From: Phallus indusiatus
Lineage: Eukaryota; Basidiomycota; Agaricomycetes; Phallales; Phallaceae
Assembly: GCA_027605045.1 (NCBI GenBank)
Contig: JAQFWX010000013.1
Location: 310,001 to 374,000, forward strand
DNA: 64,000 nt
Direction: 5' to 3'
In this document: positions 1 to 11,219 of the stretch, piece by piece
How the letters are laid out: every line of letters starts with the position of its first letter
Position numbering within the stretch: the first letter of the stretch is position 1
The notes under the pieces: generated by a model
Databases searched by the model: none
Told to the model about the DNA's origin: nothing
The model's input: only the letters and a program-made list of their open reading frames with translations
Position numbers and translations under genes: made by a program

Positions 1-1320
1 GCAGATAAAGAAGATGAACAACCATTGGCCGCATTGCCAATACCGTACCCCAAATCTTGCCATGGCACAGCAAAAAAAACGATTTCTCTTCTTTTCTTCT
101 TCTTCTTCTCTTCTTAGCTTCGGATTTGGCACAGTCACTGGATTGCACGGACCACCATAAATTGTCACAGCGACTTGAAAGAATTTGTACTATTCGGCAG
201 TCCCGAGCTACGGGTGAAGACATAAGCGTTGTAACTGAATTGGATCATATAGCCACTTACGTCGCAAGAGTCGAGCGACTTAAAGTAGGAGCCGTTGTGA
301 AAGAGACGATATCTATGGCGTCACCGAATGTAAGAGATGCCAACCCTAGACGTTCTATTTAAGATGTTCTAGTTCAACTTCGCATCCGAGGAAACTGACT
401 TCGGGCTACTCCGAGAGAAACGCTGTCATGTTAATATATCGGAGATTTTCAGTACTCAAGTACTCGGCATGGATTTTGGCAACAGTGTGGATGTCATTTC
501 ATGCAGACGTCGGCCCTGAGTTATTTGGGTATTTCGGCAGGAAGTTGTGGGGATTGCAAATGGGATCACCGGTGCAGCATGGATCTTCCAATGATGAAGA
601 ATTTCCGCCACGATGTCGCTCTATGTAATGATCAATCTGGGTATTTTTACGTTGCGTGTATATTTCCACAGACCACTCCGAGGAAGATTGCGATTCTTTC
701 AAAACCTTTTCACGCACCAATTTCTCGATCGGAAAAAAGTATGGATTCTCTTTGGTCATTACCATTACCAAATTCTTTCCATATTTCATTCGGTTGGGAA
801 ATTAAACATGAGGCGCTATTTTCTCAATTGAAGCAAAGAGCTATAAATCTCGTTGAATTTATAGTGGATTACCGATCTATACATTCTAGCGACTGGATGG
901 ATCAGAACCGTCGGAAAAGGTATCACAGGTTCTTGGGAAGAATGTTGCGCACCTTTGATACGGTCACTCATCTAAGCGTATTACACTCCTGCAACTTCGT
1001 CTTGACATGTGATCTTCTAATGGATGGACAGAGACTACCTCGTTTGGAACGATTCACGTACCATAGTTCAGAAAAACCGACTGGAGGGACAAAAGTTGTA
1101 CTTAAATGAACAGACGGAGATGGTATAAAGTGCACGAGTCAAGGTTGGGAGTGAACCGTTGAAGACGCTCGAGCTCCAGAACGTTTTCATTCCTCGGGCA
1201 CAAATTTTTAAAACTCGAGAAAGCTCGGAGAACTCAGACGCCGGAGTAACACAAGATTGTATTGTGGGGTGTCCTAGCGAGCGTTAGGGGAGAATGGAGG
1301 CTGTGAAAGAATTACGGTGA
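1..1320 (+). pseudogene. Broken coding remnant of unknown family
   Basis: I do not recognise this gene. Short plus-strand reading frames (57-362, 428-628, 501-1109) overlap in different frames and are broken, so no single gene model fits. The 501-1109 frame (202 codons) reads as plausible protein with a charged, leucine-rich end, loosely like the tail of a fungal F-box/LRR protein, but no motif proves this. Parts of the block recur near 7,250-7,710 and 25,545-25,740, for example the purine/T-rich start and the stretch at 1,160-1,220 with the 'gacgctcgagctc' core. The left end is cut by the window edge. It may be an old, degraded gene that seeded the shorter remnants in both duplicated units. 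Confidence 0.3.
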
Positions 1321-1474
1321 AGACTGGTGGTGGCGCAGCCAGGATGTCACCTTTACCTAGCCCGAGTGTGTTGACAGTGATGAAGGCAATGTTGAACGTT
1401 AACTGAAACAGTGGGCATATCCACAGCGGGGCGGGAGTAGGTCGACCCGAGTTTGATGTGCTGTCTTTGAGTAG

Positions 1475-1785
1475 TGATACGTGCGCCTCAGGAGCGAACA
1501 GGGAAGATAAGGGAATCAGCGGATGTGTGCTCAGAGGGAAAAATAGAAGGGAAACATTGTTGTTGTATTTTGTAAGCTAAAGAAAGATTTTTATATACAT
1601 GATTTGGGAGTTTCCAGGAAATTGGAATGGTGCTAAAATGTAATCTAAAAACAATGGAAAAGGCTAATAGTTTAATTGCGAACGGGTGAAAGGTACAAAA
1701 TAATTGGAATTTGCAAAATATTGACGGACCGGCGCATATACCGAGCGCTGACAAATCTCTGCATAGCCTGTTTGCGTACGCAACA
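1475..1785. mobile_element. Probable solo LTR (TG...CA) with 4-base target duplication
   Basis: A 311-base element begins TGATACGTGCGCC and ends GCGTACGCAACA, so it has the TG...CA ends of an LTR. It is flanked on both sides by GTAG (1471-1474 and 1786-1789), a perfect 4-base target duplication. An internally deleted copy with the same two ends lies at 49,969-50,056, flanked by ATAC on both sides, which independently confirms the boundaries. A TATA-like stretch (tttttatatacatg) lies inside, as expected for an LTR promoter. No internal retroelement genes lie next to it, so it is either a solo LTR left by recombination or a small non-autonomous element. The superfamily is not determined. Confidence 0.72.
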
Positions 1786-2189
1786 GTAGTCCAATTATGC
1801 AGTTTCTCTACTTTTTAAAACCCTTAACGTAGAAGAAGATTCAAGTGTTCATAGATGGCGGTCGCAATTGGGTCGCAATCGGAACACTTGAAGAAAAGCT
1901 CCACACGCCGTCAGTCTCCAGACTATTCTGTCACAACATCACAGTGTCACACCGTTCTAAAAATTGATCTAATTGGTGTGTCAGTCTGAGCCCAGTTACG
2001 GTGAAAAAAGAGGCTGGGACCGCTCAGTTGAATGTCTTTGGATAACCGGCCGAACGAGTAGTTTTTGGATGGATGGGCGTGAAGAATTGAAGGTCAAAGT
2101 CATTACAATTGCCGTTGGGTGTGTGCGTGTTCCCGTTCCACGTTTTTTTTTCATCCTTTTTTTACTTGACAGGACTTTGACAAAAGAGG

Positions 2190-3119
2190 TGCGACATGCT
2201 CAGGAAGGACGACTTTAGCAAAGCATTCAGAACATGTCTTCATAACAGCCTCATCACGCACCTCGCTTCACCGATTTTCCTTCTTTTTCATCGTGAACTC
2301 GATGATAATTTCGACGATCCTGGCACCATTTTGCGCCGGTGCGTTCACTTTAGCTGAGTTCCTACTTCAATATTCTCATTCTAATGTGCTGTCCTAGCCA
2401 TGAGCATTGATACCAATTCATCCAGAATACAAAGTTCAAGATTGGGACGATGCGCCAGGTGCAATTGACTGGCCTCGTCTGAATACCTTCCTTCACGATA
2501 TTAAACAGACGGGCGTTATACCCGATTCATTCAAATCGCACGATCATTTGAACGAGCTTAAACTTGTACCGGTAAATAATGAGGTACTGAATACATGGAA
2601 GTCAAGAAGCGAAGCAATCGTCCGAAGGAGAGCTGAAAGAATAGTCTGGGCTAGTTCTTGACGGATTTCTTTTGTATTGGCACCCGGTATGTTGATGGTT
2701 AAATCAATCACCGTAATTTAAAGATTGCCCAACGATTTTCAATATCGGGATATAATTAGACAACTAGACATACGAATTTTTCTCCGAGTACCATATGATA
2801 TCCGAACGAACGACACGCCGGATACCACACCGCCGGTACGTCAAGTTGTGCCAAAACACTCGTGTCCTTTCTGACCTGAGAAGTACAAACCGATCCAGAG
2901 GGTTCTTTATGGCGAGACCTGCCTCAATATTGGGACCAAATCGTTTATCCAGCATATGTTCGCGCCCACCAACATCTGTTCACCAACGGAGACGTGGAGG
3001 GCGGGGATTTAAATGAGGTGATTCCCGACTTGATCGTGTTGGATGGAACAGAGGAGGACATGACGGAAAACCTTTCCCGAGTGATGAAGAGGGTGTTGGA
3101 GGTTAGTGAAGAAATATAG
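2190..3119 (+). pseudogene. Nicotinamide riboside kinase remnant, 5'-truncated and frameshifted
   Basis: The translated pieces match a fungal NRK (NAD salvage: phosphorylates nicotinamide riboside). In order they are the substrate-site region LxKDDF (about 2,200), an IPIHPEYKVQDWDD...AIDWPRL exon (from 2,410), a DGFLLYWHP motif (about 2,655), RIFLRVPYD (about 2,780), GYHTAE, and a last exon with EGSLWRDLPQYWDQIVYPAYV, ending in EVSEEI and a stop at 3,117-3,119. Introns with GTATGT...CTAG and GTACGT...TGAG fit two of the joins. The exon carrying the P-loop (GxxxxGKT) is missing upstream. The frame shifts by one base between VWA and LVLDGF (about 2,650), and again between VPYD and GYHTA (about 2,800-2,815). 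It cannot make an active kinase. The solo LTR lies 0.4 kb upstream. Confidence 0.75.
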
Positions 3120-3755
3120 AGCACGTGTAAATGGAAAGTTGGTATTCGGAAAGTCGTTCAAGTATTGAATCCTTATTCTGTTATTATTCTGACAATAGCG
3201 TTTATGTTCAATCAAAAGTCTGCTCCAATGGCACTGCCATAGAAGCGGTGGATATACTATAAACTTTGGATGAAAAAAAAGCGATGAAGTCACAAGACTA
3301 ATAATACTCATGTGAAAGCTTTAAATGCTCGGTTCGTGCCTCCGGTCTGAGCCTGTGCAAAGCCCAAGTATTTCGATGAGTGTTTTCTTGATCTTGTATG
3401 TATATCTAATTCGAAACTCTCTGAAAGCTGAAGTTTAGGAAGAGGTATACTTTACTCCGCGTGTCTTTCCAGGATACTAGTTTGGATATGTTCCCTTTCG
3501 AAATTAACACAACGTAACATTTTGAGATTTGGATGTACATGCAATCATCCCGTTGTTCTCTACCGAAAGTATGGTGACAGCACAGCGTATCTTCTTAATA
3601 AATAGCCCGTCACTTCAAGCTTCAACGAAGGGACTTATATTTCATGCGGCTGTATTCTCAGTTATCTATACATTGATCTACACACAACACGCAGCTATTG
3701 ATTTATCTAACGGGTTGTCTTTGACCAAATGAATTTGAACACATTTTTCATCCAA
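3120..3755. other. Intergenic block shared by both tandem units
   Basis: I see no gene here. The stretch separates the NRK remnant from the 3' end of the DUF6535 gene and is conserved at about 21,444-22,108, with small indels. It includes the same run 'caatggcactgccatagaagcggtggatatac' in slightly altered form. The conservation reflects the duplication and is not evidence of function. Confidence 0.55.
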
Positions 3756-6700
3756 TTAGCTCCGGAGTGATAGTTTCGATGCTGGATAAAACTTTTAGTA
3801 AGGAGACTTTCAAGGACTCGGAAGATGAAAAGTACCTCAGACATCTGAGCACGCTCTTCAGTATCATGGTCCTTGTCTGACGCCGCATTCTCAGGTGCGG
3901 ATTGATCGGCAGTGGCCTCAAGTTGCGTGTGGGACACACCTATAAATTGTCCAAACTCACGCGCAGATGCCACTAAAGCAGAACGAACACTGTCGCTGTC
4001 TTCATCATAAAGATTCCAACATATCATAGGTAAGTTTTCCCAGTCGACAGATCGCGCCAGTGTGTTCATAGCGGCAAATAGCTCGTCCAACTTGTCCCTC
4101 TTGAGCTTTGATTTCACAAGCTTGAAATACTTTTTCGTTTCCCATTTGCAACACACCAAGAGTTTCCATATTTGCACGAGCACGGAGGGGTCATAAAGAA
4201 TGATGAACAGGGAACTCTTCTTCGGGTCCACATGTTTGAAGAGGTCCATTAAGATTCGATATATGTTCGTTCCCTTGTAATCGATGAACCGATAATTCGC
4301 CAGATTATGAATACAATTTGAGAAGTGGGATAGTGCATTAGGATCATTTGAGAGGATCGTGGGTAGATGGTGTCGATTCTGGGGCACGAGCAACAGTGGG
4401 AACAGGGGAGGTGTGTGACATGAGAGGAATGGACCGAGATCTCGCGAATACCATTGATATATGAGAGAGAGGTTGTGACCGTCCGTAAGAGGCAAGCAGT
4501 TATCCGGCCAAGTGTCTCTCCATAGCGAGATCGACCCGAAAAGCGGAATCTCTATTGCTTTTCGTCTAACGTAATCTGTCATAGACTCGCACCAGAACGA
4601 GTCCACGCAGCAAATCTCTGCGAAGAGACGGAGGGCATCCTCGAATCGGAGACCCATTCCTCGATTAGGTGATTGAAGACAGCCCATAAAGTCGTCAAAA
4701 ACCTTTACCAAGGACTTCAGTCTTTTTTCTTTGTCGGCGATGATGGGATCGTCAGAGGTGAGGTTGCGATAAATGGTGATAAAAAGGAGATAGCACATTT
4801 CATAAGTTTTAGCTTCCGATGAATAGTCGGGGTCGCCAAGCTCAAAGTAACGAAACAGGTATCCAAACCTCCACCATCCCAGCTCTTTAGTATCAAAGCG
4901 TACTAAACCCGCATCACGGATAAGGTCACGAGTGGGATCAAATTTCCAGTTGAATAGACCCACGATTCCATCTGAATCGGTGAGTATACGCACAGCCACC
5001 ATAGCGTCCGTTGGATTATTTAAGAGGTGATGCCACATGGCCAGTGGAAGACTAAAATCGCCGTTGATCGCATTGTGGATAGTTTGAGGCTCCCATTTAT
5101 GAGGTGATATGGTCTTTTCAAGGTGGAGATAGGTTTGATACTCTCCTTCCAGCTGATCTTCTATCACATCCATATTCACAATAGACTGGAGGAGAAACCA
5201 GTGAACGCCTACCCCAATCATCGGTGATAGGAGATCCAAACACAGGCCATAACGCAAATCCACAACATTGGTTTTACTGACCTCTAAAGTGCGGCGGAGA
5301 TCCCAGCGAAATTCGTTGTCAACAATGGTTGGATGCACGGCTGCGCACCGTGCAATCATTTTATGGACACTTCTGTTTGCAGAAGTCCCACAAAGCCAAC
5401 GGAGCGCCTCAGAGTCAAGGAATGTTGCGTTTTTGACAGCTTTTTTAATATTCTCTTCTCTCCACTTTGTAAATTTCGGGAGCTTGTCAGAAAATATAGT
5501 AGATCGGAGTCTTTGAAAACCACGGTGCGCCGCACCAGCTAACTTTGAAATGAACTTGAATCCGTGTCGGACGAGGCTTTGGCCGATATGCTCAATAGTA
5601 AACCGAACTTTGAAATTTATTTTTCCCCAGATAGCTTGGAAGCCCTGATTGATTTTTTCGAAAACTTGTCGAAGAGCCAAAACGAAAATCCCGATGTAAA
5701 TCGTTAACGAGGTTGTATACGGACACTCCGGGTACCAAATAGGCAGCATCACTGAAATGAAATACGATGTATAGGTGATGCCAGCGATGAACACAATCGT
5801 CCCCGCAATATGAACATCCAACGGAAACAATAATATGATAATCCCAGTCAGGAACATGCCGACAGCGAGATGAAGAAGGATGGGGAGGAGTTCAATGATA
5901 GCTGCAACCTTCCATGACTCAAACCCATTCAATCGCAACTGCCTGGCTCTCACTTTTTCGTTCGCCGTCCCGGGTATGGAAGATAGGTAATAATATAGCC
6001 ACTGCTTCGCGAGAACAGCAAACAGCGCAGCCGATAATGTAATTGCCAGACTGGTGAACCATAGATCGTTCACCAAAACGGCATTCGTCGATGGCGCGAA
6101 GGGCGAACTAGGATTCATCGTTGAGTTTGGAATCATATTTGTCGACATTCTGTTAGATTGTGCTCGTAATACTTGGGCTATTTCGAACAACAAGGACGCG
6201 GAAACCTGAGTATTGTCTTTTTGCAGACTTTGTGAGGCTTGTGAGATGAATGTTGTTATAACGCCAGAAAATAGACCAGCCTGATATATATAAAGTTCTA
6301 AATACTATGATTACATTTTACGAATGAACGTTTTACTTACGAAAACGAGAAGTACATCCACTGTCTCTTTCCACCCTTCTGCTCTCTCACGATCAAACGA
6401 TTCGGCTTCGTCGAGGTATGTCAACCAAATGCGAGAATTGTCGGAAACCTCCTCTCCAAATCGATCTCGTGGATACTTTTGCTCGTAATCATATTTATTA
6501 TTAGCTAACATACAACACCTTGAGCCTGAGTCATGCAAAATCAAATGGAATCTCAATTGCCACACACTTACAGCTAGTTTCTTGAGGAAAACCTTTGGCT
6601 AGTCCGAAAAGCTTTTTACGTCCTGCTTTATTTGGTTGTGCGACAGAAGACGAAGTGGGAACCGATTTGTTAGGTGCAGCCTCTAGCGATGTATTCAGGT

Positions 6701-6985
6701 GAGTAATTTCCACACACCACAAAACAGGGACCTACCAAGGAAATCACGAAAAAGGTTCACTAAATCTTCTATTCTTTCATCAGACTGTTTGCCCTTCGTT
6801 GGCACGGCACCGGGTTGTTCGTCTTCTTCGTTTAAAGCATGGCTCGGGGTCACATTTATGGACGGAGACTTGGGACGCTCGCTTTGATCGTCATGCTCTT
6901 TCTGAGCCGTTCCAGTGTTTTCGCCACCTTCGTTAGGAGCCTCGACATGTGCTGTTGTTTCTTCCAAGTCAAGTGTTTCTGGCAT
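3756..6985 (-). CDS. DUF6535 domain membrane protein, copy 1
   Basis: A predicted five-exon gene, about 1,001 residues: exons 6985-6736, 6682-6572, 6504-6341, 6280-3836 and 3791-3756. The start ATG at 6985 opens an acidic, low-complexity N-terminus. The DUF6535 region follows: WLTYLDEAESFDRERAEGW, then LLVFAGLFSGVITTFISQ, then a segment ending LAKQWLYYYL, and three hydrophobic helices up to the WYPECPY motif. This basidiomycete-specific domain is an integral membrane module of unknown biochemical role. The rest (about 650 residues) is a soluble helical region with no domain I recognise. The last intron (3835-3792) is inferred. Splicing gives the end EFYPASKLSLRS, which the paralog at 22,109-25,304 shares, while read-through frames differ between copies. 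An upstream acceptor for exon 3 (after 6525) would also keep frame in this copy, but only the 6504 acceptor works in both. Confidence 0.85.
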
Positions 6986-7749
6986 GATGAGTCTCTGGGA
7001 TTGCGTACGATATGAGGATGCGTGAAGGTGAAGAGATAAGGGAAGTTCTGTGAAATGCGACCAAGGTGTTATCCGAAACGTTAGTAATCCAGTGCTGCAT
7101 CGTTTTTTTTACTTAGTGCGCGATGATCGATAACGGGGCTTGAAACTTAGAATTATGTGAATATAATCAGCGCTGAACGCAATAGCATGACAGGAAAGTC
7201 CTGACAGCGACCAATAAAACTGTCGGAACCTTATTGAGTCTTATTCGCAGGGTGAAAGAAGATGAACGACGATTGGCCACATTGCCAATACCGTGCCTGA
7301 AATCTTGCCATGGCACAGAAAAAAAATACCATTTCATTTCTCTTCTCTTCTTTTCCCCTCTTAGCTTCGGATTTGGCACTGTCACTGGATCGCACGAACC
7401 GCCTAGCTCAGCACTCATCACCCGCCCGCGACTTAACAAAAGAATTTGTATTTAGTAATTCTGAGCTACATGCGAAGACATAAGCATTATAATTGAGTTG
7501 GATCATATAGCCACTTACATCGCAAGAGTCAAGCAACTCAAATTAGGAGCCGTTGGAAGAGACGATATCTATAGCGTCACCGAATGTACTTAAAAAAATT
7601 GATGATGGTACGAAGTGCGAGGATCAAAGCTGGCAGTGAACCGTTGAAAACGCTCTAGCTCAAGAATTTTTTGACCATTCCTCAGGCACAAGTTTTGAAA
7701 ATCGAGAAGCTGGGCATCCATCTTGAACAACAAGCAATACAATACGTTT
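6986..7749. other. Promoter side of DUF6535 copy 1 plus remnant of the block at 1-1320
   Basis: No intact gene is seen. The first 150 bases upstream of the minus-strand DUF6535 start are its likely promoter. From about 7,250 the sequence is a degraded copy of 1-360 and 1,130-1,220, joined with the middle missing. The same remnant, shorter still, follows DUF6535 copy 2 at 25,545-25,740. Confidence 0.45.
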
Positions 7750-9060
7750 TTATTTTGTATTAATGCGACTGTGCATACTTGATAATGGGTTATTTCGAAT
7801 TAATGCCGTCCGATCAGTACATGGTTTTGAATGATGTATTGACATAGAGAACATTGGGATTCGAAAGAGTGTTCGTGATGCGTGATGATGATATGAAATT
7901 TGGCTTGTTCCACAATATGTTTTAGGCGTGCAATCTTGTCCCATCGTCTCGCTCCGGGCGTGGTAGATTGGGACTCTTGCTCAGACGCCGTCGCTCGTAG
8001 TGAGACGAACTGTATTTTGGGAAACGGCAATGATAAATTATCTTGACCGTGTGCGACATCTCAGAACGCGCTGCTCAATCAAAAAGAAATTGCCTGGCCA
8101 TGACGATACATCTTGGCACTGAGTCGGTCTTTAGGGTCGACATCGTCGCACAGGGTCTCCGCGGCAGATTCACGAGAAGTACGAACGAACCGAGGAAGGG
8201 TATAGGTACGTATGAGAACCAAGATGAGTCTGCCTGCTCGGGTTGATATTACTGGCAGGCACAAGTTGGTGTTGTTTCCAAGAACGAGGTTTAGCAGAAG
8301 CAGAGGAATAATACCTGTGTAACTGCACGGTTTAGGGGAGTTTTAGGTATGACTGAACTGTGAACACTACTGACGAGCGAAATCGAGTCTTTGCAAGGAC
8401 AACGGGCAAACGTGGGGGGGCCAAATTGTCATGGACACGTGGCAGTAGATCGCGATCTCGGGAAGTAGAAAACTCTTGAAAGAGACCTGGGCCATATTTC
8501 GATGATTCAAACACCACGGCAGTTATGGGACCACGTCTTTGACAGGATCCATTTTCCAAGCCCAGTTTGATTCTACGGGAGCAGAGTACACTTTTAAACG
8601 TTCCGAGCCCTGGAATGTGTCTCCTAGCACCAACTGCAGTCCTGACTCCTTCCTTCCTCTACCACTCGGATCGCTGATGAGCGACATAGGGTGTGAGAAT
8701 AAAACGAAGAAGACAGCAGAAGCTTCCTTTCGAAAAGCGATTCGGGGTAAGGAAGTGCGATAGTTGATGGATAGTTGATGGTATGATTGGAGAATATTGT
8801 TGCAACGTTGAGTGTTGACAATCTGCACAGTTGTGGTCAAGATCGTCAGCTCAAGCTTTAAGTTTGTGAACTAAAATCTCGCGTGCCTTTGATCAAGTTC
8901 CTTGCGTACTGCACAGGAAAACAATATAATGACAAAGAAACTGAAGACGGAAAAGGAAGGAACTGTCCATTTGAGAATTGTCCTCGAAGTCTTGCGAAGA
9001 GAGACACAAAATAACATTGCCATCTTTTTGGCACATCGTCCATGAACGTTTGCGTGTCAG
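7750..9060 (-). CDS. Conserved candidate multi-exon gene of unknown function, copy 1
   Basis: I do not recognise this gene. It is conserved in the second unit (25,770-27,070). Several minus-strand pieces can be spliced with GT-AG signals: a piece ending in MDPVKD near 8,540, a hydrophobic piece with FLLPEIAIYCHVSM, a hydrophobic piece starting IIPLLLLNLVLGNN, and a basic/acidic tail with RTSRESAAETLCDD. In copy 1 the next intron would need a GC donor (gcaatt), where copy 2 has GT (gtaatt). Copy 1 also carries two extra bases soon after, which break the frame retained in copy 2 (MSHMVKNLSLPF...). The hydrophobic pieces suggest a membrane protein. Copy 1 may be a pseudogene. The exact start is unknown and a non-coding alternative cannot be excluded. 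Confidence 0.35.
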
Positions 9061-9457
9061 ACTTCTGGGTTTCTTTTTTCGGGATTTTCCATGACTCACA
9101 GACTCCGATCGGCAGGCCTCACCTCTTTGCCATCGTCGTTCCCGTTCGGCGTTCACCAGCGTTCACCTTCAACTTTTCACGATCTTATTTGTCGTCATTT
9201 CCGTTCTAGAATTCATGTCTACCTCGTATATCCTCACAAAATTGAAATACGCTGGAATCGGAGATGGTTTTGAGGGCAAATGAACGACACAATTGTGGTC
9301 CTGTTCATGATACAATATTGTCACGGTCCATGTAAAAGGGACTCCTCGTCTCCTCAACCACGAAAACCATTAGAAAATTTTGCATTTCTAAACCCCATAT
9401 CATAATCAAACACCGCCCGTCCACACCTTACTCAATGTTGTCCTTGAGAGCTTTCCA

Positions 9458-9464
9458 TATAAAA
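9458..9464 (+). promoter_or_regulatory. TATA box of the Pro/Ser-rich gene
   Basis: TATAAAA lies 60 bases upstream of the ATG at 9524. The copy at about 27,446 keeps the motif (ccatataaaaag) before its own ATG. Confidence 0.5.
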
Positions 9465-9523
9465 GCTCATTCTGCTTGTCAGTAATGTTCACAATTCAAA
9501 CACACCTGGGAACTCGTCTAATC

Positions 9524-10463
9524 ATGCAGCCAGAAAAATACTACTCTTCCTCTGCTGCCAACTCCCTTTCTGGATCTGCAAACTATTCCCAAAAGGGACA
9601 TATTGCTCCCTCCAATAACGACTCAACTAGGAAGACTCAGAGTCGTCATGCAGAACTCGCTCAAGGTGGGGCCGGTGCTCGTACGTACCCGTATCCGCAC
9701 CCGGTTCGTACTTCTCCTCGCCCGAGTCCACCTCCAAAGACTCGTACCATCTTAGCGGAGGAGGCCCTGTCCGACCCTTGGGGCGACGATGTTGATCCCG
9801 AAGTTTATCATCGTGACCAGGCAGGTTTCCCTCTTAGTTATGTCGTGCAGCGCTTTATTCACAATTTACCGATAGGCCAAGCTCAATAACACCCGTAACC
9901 GCAATGTCTTACTTCGATATCAAAAGGAATTCACAGATGATTGGCATAGAGTAAGTGAACATGACCTTTTTTTCGTTCCTACATGATTGCGAAACAATAA
10001 ACCGCGTTTTGTGATTCTACTCACTCGTTTGCTTTACATAGAGAATGTCATACAATTCTCCTGGTCCTAAGCCCTCTTCTCTTTCGGTAAATCCGCATCA
10101 GAACCAACATAACCCTGGACCGGTTCAGTTACGGGCATTTTTTGAAGATGGTGGAGTATGTTTCTCTTGTCCTTTTCGTTTCCTTCCGATTTCAACTCAT
10201 CCTATCACGGTATAGCCTTCTCCTTCCTCTGCTGTTCATGGGCCAATGAATTATTATATAACCAACCCGCTGCCTGGGCAAGTAAGTATACAAGCTTGTA
10301 CTCAATAATGTCCCGGACTTACAACTAACAACGGTACTTCTCATTTGCTTCTCACCCTTAGTCTCCTCGTCCTGTTTTAAATAGACGATATGGGTCTGTC
10401 GCGACAGTCACTCCTCAACTACCTCAAGTTTATGACGATTCGCCTTTGGTTCGTCGGTCTTGA
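9524..10463 (+). CDS. Pro/Ser-rich hypothetical protein
   Basis: The start MQPEKYYSSSAANSL is chosen because a TATA box lies 60 bases upstream and because the duplicate at 27,515 keeps this start. Later exons are supported by clean GT-AG introns: an exon ending in KEFTDDWHR before gtaagtg (about 9,950), one starting MSYNSPGPKPSS (10,043), one starting PSPSSAVHGPMNYY (10,216), and a last one starting SPRPVLNRRYGS and ending LVRRS with a stop at 10,461-10,463. The join near 9,830-9,880 is not settled because no perfect donor keeps frame. The product is rich in Pro, Ser, Tyr and Asn, without transmembrane segment or known domain, and is probably disordered. The second tandem copy is cut after the first 70 or so codons. 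Confidence 0.5.
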
Positions 10464-11219
10464 AACCTGGGCCTGAAAGCTTGAAAGCGGATATGATAAA
10501 TGATGGGTATATTCGACAATATGTATCTTTTTTTATGTACATCATGCATATGAAATCTAAATATATGAGTCTCTTTTTGTAATTTTCATTTGGCTTGACT
10601 AGCCGCTGGGATAGTGCCCAACCCGGATGACAACGCGACACGTCAGTGACGTCATGCGTCTGCCTTTTCACAGTCCCATCAAACACATGCATAACCATTC
10701 GAACACACTATCACGTCGTCCAAAGTACCGATGCACATGTTGTATGTACTGTAGCGGTGGAAAATGGGTGTGTTCAGCCACGTACTATGCGCACGCCAAA
10801 TATCGACTTGCCGAAGCTAAAGGGGGGCCTCCGGGTCAAATTCGACAACGATAGAGTGTGATAAGACGGCGCAAGACTGTGCAACTAGCTCAGGTAAAGC
10901 TTTTCCAGGAGAAGCGAGTCCAGTAGGAAGATCTGAAGATGGTGGAGCATGCAAATGTACATGCGCAAATATATATATATGCGCTCGTTTATTTATGTGT
11001 TTAAAAAGCCTCAGGACCGATCACTAACGATATATCATTCCAGCTAGTAAAAACATACATACATTTTCAACGTTTTAAATGGACGCGAGCTTTTTATGAT
11101 CTGTTTGCCAATACAAAAACCGGTCTAAATACAAGGTAAGTCTGTCACCCACACCATTATCACCACCTTTGCCATCTTGTTACATACACTTCGGGGTGGA
11201 GTATTGTCCCTTGAATTGC
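10464..11219. other. Gap between convergent genes, no gene seen
   Basis: The 3' sides of the Pro/Ser-rich gene (+) and the DUF4419 gene (-) face each other. The stretch holds an (at)n run near 10,970 and short reading frames without conserved features. It belongs to the 7.3-kb segment present only in unit 1. Confidence 0.5.

Noticed and set aside
1488..1754. 88-codon minus-strand frame
   Set aside because: It lies wholly inside the probable solo LTR and has no retroelement or other motif.
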